Shown here: piece after piece, positions 50,192 through 58,412 of the stretch
Layout of the letters: the number at the start of each line of letters is the position of its first letter
How positions within the stretch are numbered: position 1 is the stretch's first letter
NCBI GenBank assembly: GCA_022799035.1
Contig: JAAWNQ010000010.1
Span: forward strand, 1-60,556
Source of the DNA: Oscillospiraceae bacterium
GTDB lineage: Bacteria > Bacillota > Clostridia > Oscillospirales > Oscillospiraceae
DNA length: 60,556 nucleotides
Direction: 5' to 3'
The notes under the pieces: generated by a model
What the model was told of the DNA's origin: nothing
Database searches by the model: none
Seen by the model: the letters and a program-made list of their open reading frames with translations, nothing else
Position numbers and translations under genes: made by a program

Positions 50192-50671
50192 ATGGATTTT
50201 CGGGCAGTGACAGAGCAAGAGAGAATCTTTCTCTATAATCTCCTACAAAAATATCTCTATGAGATGACAAACTACTATGGGGATGACTTAGACGGGGAAG
50301 GGAACTACCCCTATCCCTATTTTGAAGCATACTTTACTGACCCGACCCGCCAAGCCCTCTTTATCTTGGAGGATGGAAGGATCGTGGGCTTTATCCTTCT
50401 CAATCGTTACTCGGTGATGGACAGGAACATCGACCATTCGGTGGCGGAGTTTTGCGTTCTGCCAAAGGAACGGGGGAGAAACGTGGGTCTGCGCGCGGCC
50501 CGAACTCTTTTTGAGAGATATCCAGGTCGCTGGGAGATCAAATACGCGGCAAACAATTTTAGGGCGGCCTATCTGTGGGAGAGAGCGGCTGAAGTATATA
50601 GTCCGGAGAAATATACTCTTCCCGAGGGGGAAGAAGTTCTGTGTTTTCGCTCCGGACAGGAAGGAGGTTAG
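50192..50671 (+). CDS. GNAT acetyltransferase within the copper operon
   Basis: A 159-residue GNAT. The motif A region is SVAEFCVLPKERGRNVGLRA and the C-terminal motif is NNFRAAYLWERAAEVY. It lies 11 bases after csoR and two bases before copA, so it is expected to be copper-induced. The acetylation target is unknown; a GNAT between csoR and copA is not standard. A weak GAGGT precedes the ATG. Confidence 0.82.
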   Translation: MDFRAVTEQERIFLYNLLQKYLYEMTNYYGDDLDGEGNYPYPYFEAYFTDPTRQALFILEDGRIVGFILLNRYSVMDRNIDHSVAEFCVLPKERGRNVGLRAARTLFERYPGRWEIKYAANNFRAAYLWERAAEVYSPEKYTLPEGEEVLCFRSGQEGG

Positions 50672-50673
50672 AC

Positions 50674-53232
50674 ATGAAACAGAAATTTACGGTTACCGGT
50701 ATGACATGCTCGGCCTGCTCAGCCCATGTGGAGAAGGCGGTGTGCAAGCTGGAAGGGGTATCCTCGGTGAATGTCAATTTGCTGGGAGGTTCCATGCAGG
50801 TGGATTTTGACCCGGCGCGGCAGAATAATGACAGCATCATTTCCGCGGTTATCGCCTCGGGGTACGGGGCTCAGCTTCCCGGAGGGGAGAAGGCTGGGGC
50901 GAAAAAAGCTGCCGCCACAGGGGTTCCTGATATGCAGGAGGAGCTGAATGGGATGAAACGGCGGCTCATCCTTTCTTTTTGCTTCTTCATTCCGCTTTTT
51001 TACCTGACAATGGGGCACATGGTAGGATTGCCCATCCCTCACTTTTTTCATGGGCCGGAAAACGCCTTGAGCTATGGTTTGACCCAGTTTTTGCTTCTGC
51101 TGCCTATCATGTATGTCAATGACAGGTATTATAAAGTGGGATTCAAGACCCTGTTTCATCGCTCCCCCAATATGGATTCGCTGATCGCGCTGGGTTCCGC
51201 GGCCGCTGTGGTCTATGGTTTGGCTGGAGTCTATGAGATCGGATGGGGGTTAGGACATGGGGATATGGCCCGGGTGGAGCAGTGGTCCATGGACCTCTAC
51301 TTTGAGTCCGCCGGTACCATCCTGACCCTGATCACCCTGGGCAAGTATATGGAGACCCGATCCAAGGGAAAGACGGGGGAGGCCATCGCCAGGCTTATGG
51401 ACCTGGCCCCCAAAACGGCCACCGTCCTTCGCTACGGCCAGGAGGTGGAGGTCCCGGTGGAGGAGGTGGCGGTAGGCGACCTGATCCTGGTCCGCCCTGG
51501 GCAGTCCATCCCGGTGGATGGGGAGATCACGGAGGGAAGCTCCTCCATTGATGAATCCGCTCTCACCGGAGAATCCCTCCCGGTGGACAAAGGACCGGGG
51601 GACAAAGTGGCGGCGGCCTCCATCAACAAATCAGGCTCCTTCACATTTAAGGCCACACGGGTGGGGGACGATACCACTCTGGCCCAGATGATCGCTTTGG
51701 TGGATGAGGCGGCCTCCTCCAAGGTGCCCATTGCTAAGCTGGCCGATAAGGTGGCGGGGGTGTTCGTCCCGGTGGTCATCTGTATCGCAATTGTGACCGC
51801 CGCCGTTTGGCTGATCGCCACAGGGGGGAACGTGGCCCAGGCCCTCACCTCCGGCGTGGCGGTGCTGGTCATCTCCTGTCCCTGCGCTCTTGGGCTGGCT
51901 ACCCCGGTAGCTATCATGGTGGGAACGGGGAAGGGAGCGGAAAACGGAATCCTCTTTAAATCGGCGGAAGCCTTGGAGGAGCTGCGCTCCATTCAAACAG
52001 TGGTGCTGGATAAAACGGGGACCGTGACCCAGGGAAAGCCCGTGGTGACAGACCTCAAGACCTTCGGGGTGGAGGAGGCGGAGCTTCTCTGTGTAGCCGC
52101 CTCCCTGGAGAAGCCTTCGGAGCACCCTCTGGCGCAGGCTGTGGTAGCGCAGGCGGAGGAGAGAGGGATCCCCCTGGTTTCCGTGGAGCGATTTGAGGCC
52201 GTCCATGGCCGGGGTGTTTCCGCAGTCATTCAGGGAGGGGTATTCCTGGCTGGCAACCGGGCCATGATGGAGGAGAATCAGGTGGATATTACCGCCGCCG
52301 GGACTCTCCCCGAGACTCTGTCCGGGGAGGGAAAAACGCCCCTCTATTTTGCCCAGGACGGCAGGCTGATCGGTATTTTAGCGGTGGCGGATACGGTGAA
52401 GCCCACCAGCGCCGCGGCTATCAAGGCCCTGCGGGAGCTGGGGCTGGATGTGGTCATGCTTACCGGGGATAACCGCCGCACTGCCCAAGCCATTGCCAGA
52501 GAACTGGAGCTGACAGAGGTGGTGGCGGAGGTCCTGCCCCAGGATAAGGAGAAGGTCATCGCTGACCTCCAGGCCAAAGGGAAAAAGGTGGCTATGGTGG
52601 GCGATGGGATCAATGACGCCCCAGCCCTGGCCCGTTCCGACGTGGGCCTGGCCATCGGGGCTGGTACAGACGTGGCCATCGAGTCCGCCGATGTGGTGCT
52701 TATGAAGAGCGACCTTCTGGACGCGGTGACTGCGGTGGAGCTTTCCAGAGCCACCATCCGAAATATCAAGGAGAACCTTTTCTGGGCCTTCTTTTACAAT
52801 GCGGTCTGTATTCCGGTGGCTGCCGGAGTGCTGACCCTGTTTGGAGGGCCTCAGCTCAACCCCATGCTGGCGGCGGCGGCCATGTCCATGAGCTCGGTAT
52901 GCGTGGTGACCAACGCCCTGCGTCTCAAGCTGTTCAAGCCCCGGCATACCGGGGTGGGAACATATTCCCCCGCCGCTCCGGCGGGGGAAAGGAAGATCGA
53001 AGAACGACCCATCAAAAAGGAGGAAATCGCTATGACGAAGACCGTGATCATTGAGGGCCTGATGTGCCAGAACTGCGTCAAGCATGCCACCAACGCCCTG
53101 AACGCCCTGCCCGGGGTCACCGCCACGGTGGACCTGGAGAGCAAGAGCGCCACCGTTACCGGAGAGGTGAGCGACGAGGCCATCAAGGCCGCCATCGCCG
53201 AGGCTGGCTATGAGGTGACCAGCATCTCCTGA
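50674..53232 (+). CDS. copA: Cu(I)-exporting P1B-type ATPase with fused C-terminal CopZ-like domain
   Basis: An 852-residue pump. The N-terminal heavy-metal-binding domain has GMTCSACS (C12, C15). Eight membrane segments include the transmembrane CPC (C402, P403, C404), the actuator SSIDESALTGESLPV, phosphorylation motif DKTGT (D446), the SEHPLA region and hinge GDGINDAPAL. A second HMA domain is fused at the C-terminus (about 787-852) with GLMCQNC (C798, C801). Export of Cu(I) is expected; the extra domain resembles the chaperone CopZ. GGAAGGAGG precedes the ATG. Confidence 0.95.
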   Translation: MKQKFTVTGMTCSACSAHVEKAVCKLEGVSSVNVNLLGGSMQVDFDPARQNNDSIISAVIASGYGAQLPGGEKAGAKKAAATGVPDMQEELNGMKRRLILSFCFFIPLFYLTMGHMVGLPIPHFFHGPENALSYGLTQFLLLLPIMYVNDRYYKVGFKTLFHRSPNMDSLIALGSAAAVVYGLAGVYEIGWGLGHGDMARVEQWSMDLYFESAGTILTLITLGKYMETRSKGKTGEAIARLMDLAPKTATVLRYGQEVEVPVEEVAVGDLILVRPGQSIPVDGEITEGSSSIDESALTGESLPVDKGPGDKVAAASINKSGSFTFKATRVGDDTTLAQMIALVDEAASSKVPIAKLADKVAGVFVPVVICIAIVTAAVWLIATGGNVAQALTSGVAVLVISCPCALGLATPVAIMVGTGKGAENGILFKSAEALEELRSIQTVVLDKTGTVTQGKPVVTDLKTFGVEEAELLCVAASLEKPSEHPLAQAVVAQAEERGIPLVSVERFEAVHGRGVSAVIQGGVFLAGNRAMMEENQVDITAAGTLPETLSGEGKTPLYFAQDGRLIGILAVADTVKPTSAAAIKALRELGLDVVMLTGDNRRTAQAIARELELTEVVAEVLPQDKEKVIADLQAKGKKVAMVGDGINDAPALARSDVGLAIGAGTDVAIESADVVLMKSDLLDAVTAVELSRATIRNIKENLFWAFFYNAVCIPVAAGVLTLFGGPQLNPMLAAAAMSMSSVCVVTNALRLKLFKPRHTGVGTYSPAAPAGERKIEERPIKKEEIAMTKTVIIEGLMCQNCVKHATNALNALPGVTATVDLESKSATVTGEVSDEAIKAAIAEAGYEVTSIS
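53032..53232 (+). other. Possible internal translation start for a separate CopZ-like chaperone
   Basis: Within the copA frame the ATG at 53032 follows AAAAAGGAGG seven bases upstream. Translation from it would give a 66-residue HMA domain (MTKTVIIEGLMCQNC onwards) identical to the C-terminus of CopA. The preceding linker is charged and low-complexity (KIEERPIKKEE). The site looks like a former independent copZ gene, or one still made by internal initiation. Not experimentally shown. Confidence 0.6.
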
Positions 53233-53238
53233 GGGAGG

Positions 53239-53278
53239 AAAAACAATCGGCAGACGGATTCGTCTGCCGATTGTTTTT
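53239..53278 (+). terminator. Intrinsic terminator after copA
   Basis: Eighteen-base perfect arms (53239-53256 with 53261-53278, core CAATCGGCAGACG), loop GATT and a T run. Confidence 0.93.
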
Positions 53279-53322
53279 GTCCTGGAATTGTGATAAACTG
53301 TTATAAAAAGGGGGTATCATGG

Positions 53323-55230
53323 ATGAAAAAATGGTGGGTGGGAGTTCTGGCCCTTGTCCTTTGTCTCTCCTCCTGCGCGCAGACGGCGGAGGAGGCGGAG
53401 CCAACGGCCTCTGCCCCGGCAACGCCCCCGCCGACTCCGGAGATCACGGAGGCTCCTGAGGAGCTTCCCGTATATTCCGATCCCATCACGGCCTTTTATG
53501 ATACCCTGGTGTATGATCGGAGCTATGACTGTACGCCCTTTTGGGCTTTCCTTTCCCGGCAGGAGGCCAACGCCTGGGAGGCGGAAGCCCGACATATCTT
53601 TACTTATCTGAAGGAGAACGCCCACCCGGAGCTGGAAAGATCCTACCTGGGACTGGACTTGGAGCAGTTCGAGGAAAATTTCTTTGCCTATGTGGTAACG
53701 CAATCCGCCCTGGACGCCGACGTCAGTTGGTCCAACCTTATGACGGGAGAGGGAGAGGGTGTCTATTTTGGCACCGGGCGGGAGGCGGGGGAGGCCCTGG
53801 CCAGAATCGGCCATTACCGCTATTTTGTGGAGAGCTGGTATGATAGTTTTACCTGGCTGAAGAACGAGACTCCTCTGGACTGGTATGTCTTTTCTCCGGA
53901 GGAGGCTTTGGCTCGGCTGACAGAGGGAAACGATCTGGAGTTTGCCCAGGGAGAGTACCGGTTGGAGGAGAAGGAGGAGCCGGAAGGGGAGGAACTGCTG
54001 GAAAACCCCGTTGACGGCTGGGTATCCCAATGGCTCTATAAGGATGGGACTACCCTCGCTATGGCCGACGACACCTATCGGGAGGCGGAGATCTGGCAGG
54101 AGGAGCTGTGCCATGTCTATGACGTGCTGGCAGTTCATGCCAACCCCGCGGCGGATCTGTCCGGCAGGATAGCGGCGGCCCGGGATGCCCTGATAGAGCT
54201 GGCTCCGGCCCACGGGGACGCTATGGCCTTGGAGCTCTATTCCAATGCGTTTTCCGGCGGAGACCAGGAGGGGGAGATCCGCCCGGGAAGTTTGGCCACA
54301 AGCGATCGTTGGCGGATCTGCGTGGAATATTACCGCCATGAGACCCTCCGTCTGTGGGAGCTGATCTTGGTCTATATCGGGCGGGATCAGCTCACCTGGG
54401 TCTTTGACCCCAAGGAGCATGAGGCAGAGCTGCCCCTATCTCGAAATCCGGAGCTGGAGGATTGGGAACGGGAAAGATTGCGGTATCTGGAGACCGGCAG
54501 AGACGTATATCTGTGCTTTGACGCGGAACGGATGCCCTTTGAGCGGCTCCGGGCGTATACGGGCTATGACAAGCTGTCCCAGCCCCTCGAAGAAGTGAAG
54601 GCCTACGCCCACCGGCGGGCTCCGGGGGTGCAGATGGAGGTATTTTGCCAGGAGGAGTATGGCGGCCCCGCCGCAGTGCTGCTGATGACGGATGAGGGAA
54701 CTACACAGGAGTTCCACATCGGGGAGCTGGATGTCTGGCAAGGAGGGATTGGGGAGCTTACCGCGGAGGATGTGGATTTTGACGGAAACTCCGATCTGCT
54801 TCTACTCCTTGGGCAGTCCGGAACAGGGGGATGTTTGTACTATGCCGCTTTTCTGAAGGATTCCGGGGGCGGCTATCGCTATGAGCCCGGCTTTACGAGC
54901 ATCCCCAAGCCGCAGATCGATGGAGAACATCAGGTGATTTGGGGCGGCATAGACGTTGCACGCGGCTATACCTATTTCGCCTATGAGGTAGAAAAGGATA
55001 TTTTTCGATTGACCCACAAGTTGGTAACAGAGTTTGCCGATATAGAGGGGAAGGATGTATGCTGCACCGAGTATACGATGAAAAACGGGGAGGAGTCAGA
55101 GGTGGGCCGGAGGGCATTCCCGGCAGACAAGCGGCTGTTCCCTGAGATCCTGGCAGATTATATTACCCAAGATCCGGTCTGGGAGGGGTGGAGCTGGTGT
55201 GATCCCTGGGCCTTCTTCCGGGCCGGCTGA
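53323..55230 (+). CDS. Large lipoprotein of unknown function
   Basis: The 635-residue protein has a lipoprotein signal (MKKWWVGVLALVLCLSSC; lipidated Cys 18), a Thr/Pro/Ala linker to about residue 45, and a long mixed domain without recognised enzyme motifs. Near residues 480-500 DVDFDGNSDLLLLLGQSG resembles a Ca-binding VCBS/FG-GAP-like loop. It should be on the outer face of the membrane. ATG 53323 is chosen for the signal peptide. A weak promoter-like pair TTGTTT/TAAACT precedes it. Confidence 0.75.
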   Translation: MKKWWVGVLALVLCLSSCAQTAEEAEPTASAPATPPPTPEITEAPEELPVYSDPITAFYDTLVYDRSYDCTPFWAFLSRQEANAWEAEARHIFTYLKENAHPELERSYLGLDLEQFEENFFAYVVTQSALDADVSWSNLMTGEGEGVYFGTGREAGEALARIGHYRYFVESWYDSFTWLKNETPLDWYVFSPEEALARLTEGNDLEFAQGEYRLEEKEEPEGEELLENPVDGWVSQWLYKDGTTLAMADDTYREAEIWQEELCHVYDVLAVHANPAADLSGRIAAARDALIELAPAHGDAMALELYSNAFSGGDQEGEIRPGSLATSDRWRICVEYYRHETLRLWELILVYIGRDQLTWVFDPKEHEAELPLSRNPELEDWERERLRYLETGRDVYLCFDAERMPFERLRAYTGYDKLSQPLEEVKAYAHRRAPGVQMEVFCQEEYGGPAAVLLMTDEGTTQEFHIGELDVWQGGIGELTAEDVDFDGNSDLLLLLGQSGTGGCLYYAAFLKDSGGGYRYEPGFTSIPKPQIDGEHQVIWGGIDVARGYTYFAYEVEKDIFRLTHKLVTEFADIEGKDVCCTEYTMKNGEESEVGRRAFPADKRLFPEILADYITQDPVWEGWSWCDPWAFFRAG

Positions 55231-55244
55231 GAAGGAGAATGGAT

Positions 55245-55388
55245 ATGGAGAGGCTCGAGATCTCCTTTGGATTTTCTTATGTGGGAGCGGTAATGCTGGC
55301 CCTGCTTCTGCCCCCAATGCTTTCTAGGCGAGGAATCAGCCCCAGGGGTATGATCCCAGTGGAGAAAATCAAGGAAAATAATCCTTGA
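55245..55388 (+). pseudogene. Probable N-terminal remnant of a membrane-protein gene
   Basis: A 47-codon frame with a proper SD (GAAGGAG) encodes a single hydrophobic segment (FSYVGAVMLALLLPPMLSRR). The pattern resembles the extreme N-terminus of a larger Clostridia membrane-protein family (FSYVGLxFLxMLxIPNxxWT), but the reading stops shortly after, and the stop lies inside the infC promoter. I read it as a truncated gene; a genuine small membrane protein is the alternative. Confidence 0.5.
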
Positions 55389-55413
55389 CAAGAGAGAAGG
55401 AGACTGTTATACT
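55385..55413 (+). promoter_or_regulatory. infC-rpmI-rplT promoter
   Basis: TTGACA at 55385-55390, a 17-bp spacer and TATACT at 55408-55413. The -35 overlaps the stop codon of the remnant frame. Confidence 0.82.
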
Positions 55414-55419
55414 AACGAA

Positions 55420-55545
55420 GCACAATAAAGTAGGAACGGTTTCGTCCTCACCTCCCGCCACAGGCGAAGGGGTCAACATGGAAAGCACCCGCCGCGATGC
55501 GGCGTTGTTGTGTCCTGTTGCGGAGCCGTTTTCGGCTCCGTTTTT
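55420..55545 (+). ncRNA. Candidate L20-type leader with terminator
   Basis: About 160 nt of leader precede infC. It includes a CCGCCGCGATGCGGCG hairpin (about 55489-55504) and an intrinsic terminator (CGGAGCCG, 55521-55528, with 55533-55540, then five T). In Firmicutes, L20 binding to the infC leader causes premature termination. The arrangement here fits, but I could not confirm the L20-binding site. Confidence 0.5.
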
Positions 55546-55583
55546 GTGTCATGTGTGGTGAGTAGTAAAGGAGGCGTATTCGT

Positions 55584-56120
55584 ATCAGCGGTAAAGAGAA
55601 AGGACATCAGATCAACGAGGATATCCGGGACAAGGAGGTACGCTTGGTCTCTGCCGACGGAGAGCAGCTTGGCATCATGTCTGCCCAGGAGGCCCTCGAC
55701 AAGGCGGAGGAGGCCAATCTTGACCTGGTGAAGATCTCTCCCAACGCCGTTCCCCCGGTGTGTAAGCTCATGGACTATGGAAAGTTCAAGTTTGAGCAGA
55801 CCAAGCGGGAGAAAGAGGCGAAAAAGAACCAAAAAGTTGTGGAGATCAAGGAAGTCCGCATGTCGCCCAGTATTGACAGCAACGACTTCAATGTGAAGCT
55901 TCGCAACGCCCAGAAGTTCCTGGCTGACGGGGATAGGGTAAAGGTGACCATCCGTTTTCGGGGGCGGGAGATGGCCCACACGGAGATCGGTCGGGATCTA
56001 CTGCTGAAGTTTGCTGAGCAGTGCGCCGAGATTGCCACCATGGATAAGGAACCCAAGCTGGATGGACGGCACATGTCCATCTTCCTGGCTGCCAAGGTAG
56101 CTAAGGACAGCAAGAAGTAA
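55584..56120 (+). CDS. infC: Translation initiation factor IF-3, non-canonical ATC start
   Basis: A 178-residue factor with the N-domain (INEDIRDKEVRLVSADGEQL, then LVKISPNAVPPVCKLMDYGK) and C-domain (EVRMSPSIDSNDFNVKLRNA, then IRFRGREMAHTEIG). No ATG/GTG/TTG precedes the conserved N-terminus. AAGGAGG (55568-55574) is nine bases before ATC AGC (55584), and ATT at 55578 is a second option. Bacillus infC likewise starts ATT AGC. Rare starts let IF-3 limit its own synthesis. Confidence 0.9.
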   Translation: MSGKEKGHQINEDIRDKEVRLVSADGEQLGIMSAQEALDKAEEANLDLVKISPNAVPPVCKLMDYGKFKFEQTKREKEAKKNQKVVEIKEVRMSPSIDSNDFNVKLRNAQKFLADGDRVKVTIRFRGREMAHTEIGRDLLLKFAEQCAEIATMDKEPKLDGRHMSIFLAAKVAKDSKK

Positions 56121-56148
56121 GTTATTCTACGATAAAGGAGAAATTATC

Positions 56149-56352
56149 ATGCCGAAACTCAAGACCCATACTGGGGCGAAAAAGAGATTCAACCTGACCA
56201 AGACCGGCAAGGTCAAGCGGGCTCACGCCTTCAAGTCCCACCTGCTCAACGGCCACGGTAAGGATACCAAGCGGAAGAGAGGCCTCCGCAAGGGCGCTTA
56301 CGCTGATGTGACCAACGCGGACACCATCAAGCGCATGATCCCCTACAAATAA
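56149..56352 (+). CDS. rpmI: 50S ribosomal protein L35
   Basis: A 67-residue basic protein. The start PKLKTHTGAKKRFNLTKTGK and the end GLRKGAYADVTNADTIKRMI are diagnostic of L35. AAGGAG precedes the ATG. It is the second gene of the infC operon. Confidence 0.95.
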   Translation: MPKLKTHTGAKKRFNLTKTGKVKRAHAFKSHLLNGHGKDTKRKRGLRKGAYADVTNADTIKRMIPYK

Positions 56353-56389
56353 TTTGATTTTTACTCAGATATAGGAGGTTTCGAATACT

Positions 56390-56746
56390 ATGGCAAGAGT
56401 TAAAGGCGCGATGATGACGCGCAAGCGCAGAAATAAGGTCCTGAAGCTGGCCAAGGGTTACTGGGGCGCTAAGAGCAAGCACTTCAAGATGGCCAACGAG
56501 CAGGTGATGAAGTCCCTGAAGTATGCTTACGTAGGCCGCCGGCTGAAGAAGCGTGATTTCCGCTCCCTGTGGATCACCCGGATCTCCGCCGGATGCAAGA
56601 TGAACGGGATGAACTACTCCACCTTTGTGGATGGCCTGAAGAAGGCCGGTGTGGTCATCAACCGGAAGATGCTGGCTGAGTTGGCTGTCAACGACAAGGC
56701 CGCTTTCACCCAGCTCACCGAGCTGGCCAAGAAGGCCCGGGGTTAA
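56390..56746 (+). CDS. rplT: 50S ribosomal protein L20
   Basis: A 118-residue basic protein. [20 protein letters not shown], the [12 protein letters not shown] block and the [12 protein letters not shown] block identify L20. In Firmicutes it represses its own operon through the infC leader. ATAGGAGG precedes the ATG. It is the last gene of the operon. Confidence 0.96.
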   Translation: MARVKGAMMTRKRRNKVLKLAKGYWGAKSKHFKMANEQVMKSLKYAYVGRRLKKRDFRSLWITRISAGCKMNGMNYSTFVDGLKKAGVVINRKMLAELAVNDKAAFTQLTELAKKARG

Positions 56747-56748
56747 GA

Positions 56749-56791
56749 GAATAAAGAAAGAGACAGGCGATGCCTGTCTCTTTCTTTATTC
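56749..56791. terminator. Strong bidirectional terminator
   Basis: Twenty-base perfect arms (56749-56768 and 56772-56791, core AAAGAGACAGGC) between convergent genes. Confidence 0.92.
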
Positions 56792-56792
56792 T

Positions 56793-57116
56793 TCACTCAA
56801 AAAGCGAGATCTCATTTTTGACCTCGAAGCTCTCTCCTAATTCTTGAAGAAGCTGTTCATAGGCAGATCTTGAGCGGCAAAGAAACTCCTCCTTTTGCGG
56901 ATCAGACCAAGGGGATGGAGCCGGGGGATCATCCCAGTTCAGGCAGGTCTGAAACTCGGCGCAGAGCTTTTCCAATTCAGAGGTCAAAGCTGGGGAGAGG
57001 GAAAGCTCCCCGAGAGAAACAGGATAACCAAATTTCTCCCGGGCCGCATCATTGCCCGCCCATAGGCAGGTGTCAAGACCCCAATCGAAGAAATACCGAA
57101 GTTGATACCGAGCCAT
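56793..57116 (-). CDS. Small hypothetical protein
   Basis: A 107-residue acidic protein. MARYQLRYFFDWGLDTCLWA and the Asp/Pro/Trp-rich NWDDPPAPSPW are distinctive. I have seen this general pattern in short conserved hypothetical proteins but do not know a function; a toxin-immunity role is only a guess from size and acidity. GGAGGGATCCCT precedes the ATG. It follows a small membrane-protein gene on the same strand by 31 bases. Confidence 0.6.
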   Translation of the reverse strand: MARYQLRYFFDWGLDTCLWAGNDAAREKFGYPVSLGELSLSPALTSELEKLCAEFQTCLNWDDPPAPSPWSDPQKEEFLCRSRSAYEQLLQELGESFEVKNEISLFE

Positions 57117-57147
57117 AGGGATCCCTCCACATCGATCTTTTTTGAGT

Positions 57148-57372
57148 TTATTTTGACTTGTTTAAGATGGCAGAAAGTCCTCCAACAATAAGACCTGCGA
57201 CAAGGGAAATCACGATTTTCAGAAAAGCCATGTGTCTGATGCTGGCCAGGAGATATGTCCAGGGGTTGGCATCCAGCTTGATCCGAAGGGCTGGGATCAG
57301 ATAACAGCAGGCCAGATATGACAGGGCAAAGGTTACAAGAAAAAGTGTGGTGAAGACGCCTGCTTTTTTCAT
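57148..57372 (-). CDS. Small two-span membrane protein
   Basis: A 74-residue protein with hydrophobic segments at about 5-25 and 45-68 joined by a polar loop (IRHMAF). No family recognised. AGGGAGGG precedes the ATG at 57372. It is the first gene of a two-gene minus-strand unit with the gene at 56793. Confidence 0.6.
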   Translation of the reverse strand: MKKAGVFTTLFLVTFALSYLACCYLIPALRIKLDANPWTYLLASIRHMAFLKIVISLVAGLIVGGLSAILNKSK

Positions 57373-57481
57373 AAGGATCCCTCCCTTAAAATGGATTAAT
57401 GGGTAGAAACTGTCGCATAGACATTATATCATGCGGAAATATCCAGAGCAAGATTTTATTTTAAGAAATCTTAAAAAGGAC

Positions 57482-57512
57482 TTGACCTTGCCGTAACGTC
57501 ATGGATTATACT
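57482..57512 (+). promoter_or_regulatory. MerR-type promoter with 19-bp spacer
   Basis: TTGACC (57482-57487) and TATACT (57507-57512) are separated by 19 bp, the long spacer typical of MerR-activated promoters. A dyad CCTTGCCGT-A-ACGTCATGG (57486-57504, seven of nine pairs) lies in the spacer and resembles the GT-AACGTCA half sites of TipAL-class regulators. It implies autoactivation of the downstream gene. Confidence 0.8.
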
Positions 57513-57534
57513 CCTTTTGTCAGGAGGGAAGGAA

Positions 57535-58305
57535 ATGGAATATACCGTCAAAAGACTCTCGGAGCTGGCCGGAGTCACACCCCGGACCCTGCACTGGTAC
57601 GACAGGCTGGGACTTTTGAGGCCGGGACGGACCACGGAGGCGGGCTATCGCCTTTACGGCCCTTCGGAAGTGGATCGGCTGCAACAGATCCTGTTCTACC
57701 GGGAGTTGGGATTCCCTTTGGTGGAAATCAAAGAGATCCTGGACGCGCCGGGCTTTGACCGGCAGGGGGCGCTGCAGAGCCACCTACTGGCCCTGCGGCA
57801 ACGGAGAGAACAGCTTGACATGCTGATCGGGACGGTGGAACGGACCCTCCTGAAGGAGAAAGGAGAGATCGACATGAGCGACAAGGAGAAATTTGAAGGG
57901 TTCAAAAGGGAAAAGGCAGAGGAGAACGAGCGACTCTACGGAGCGGAGGTCCGGGAGAAATACGGGACCGGACCGGTGGAGGAAGCCCAGAAAAATTGGA
58001 TGGGATTGTCCCCTGAAAAGTTCCAGCGTTGGCAGGAATTGGACAGAAAACTGCGGGAAGGTTTGGCCGAGGCGGTCCGGGCAGGGGAGGACCCCGCCGG
58101 TTCGGAGGGGAAGCGTTTGGCCCGGACGCACCGGGAGTGGCTGTCGATCCTGATGCCTGACTGTGACGACTCTCGACAGGCGGGGATCGGGGAGCTCTAC
58201 GTGGCGGACGAACGGTTTACCGCCTACTATGACGGGGAAGCTCCCGGCTGTGCCCGGTTCCTCCGGGACGCGATCCAGGCTTATACAGGGACTGCGGAGC
58301 AATGA
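57535..58305 (+). CDS. MerR-family regulator with TipAS drug-binding domain
   Basis: A 256-residue protein with a MerR winged helix (YTVKRLSELAGVTPRTLHWYD), a coiled-coil dimerisation helix (about 75-105) and a C-terminal TipAS domain (about 118-256; KEKFEGFKREKAEENERLYG, HREWLSILMPDCDD, YVADERFTAYYDGEAPG). Such proteins (Mta, TipAL) bind hydrophobic drugs or peptides and activate multidrug exporters and themselves. ATG 57535 follows AGGAGGGAAGG. The MATE gene at 59324 is a possible target, two genes downstream. Confidence 0.9.
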   Translation: MEYTVKRLSELAGVTPRTLHWYDRLGLLRPGRTTEAGYRLYGPSEVDRLQQILFYRELGFPLVEIKEILDAPGFDRQGALQSHLLALRQRREQLDMLIGTVERTLLKEKGEIDMSDKEKFEGFKREKAEENERLYGAEVREKYGTGPVEEAQKNWMGLSPEKFQRWQELDRKLREGLAEAVRAGEDPAGSEGKRLARTHREWLSILMPDCDDSRQAGIGELYVADERFTAYYDGEAPGCARFLRDAIQAYTGTAEQ

Positions 58306-58313
58306 CATGAGAT

Positions 58314-58360
58314 AAGGAGAGCCGAAAGCGATTGCATTTCGGCTCTCCTTGTCTTATAAT
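58314..58360 (+). terminator. Terminator with superimposed promoter
   Basis: Fourteen-base perfect arms (AAGGAGAGCCGAAA, 58314-58327, with 58337-58350). A promoter overlaps it: TTGCAT at 58332-58337, a 17-bp spacer and TATAAT at 58355-58360, driving the nitrilase-family gene. Confidence 0.75.
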
Positions 58361-58412
58361 AAGCTGGTTGGATGGGGAGGACCGCTTTGTTTCCGGGAGG
58401 TGTGAGCGCAAG

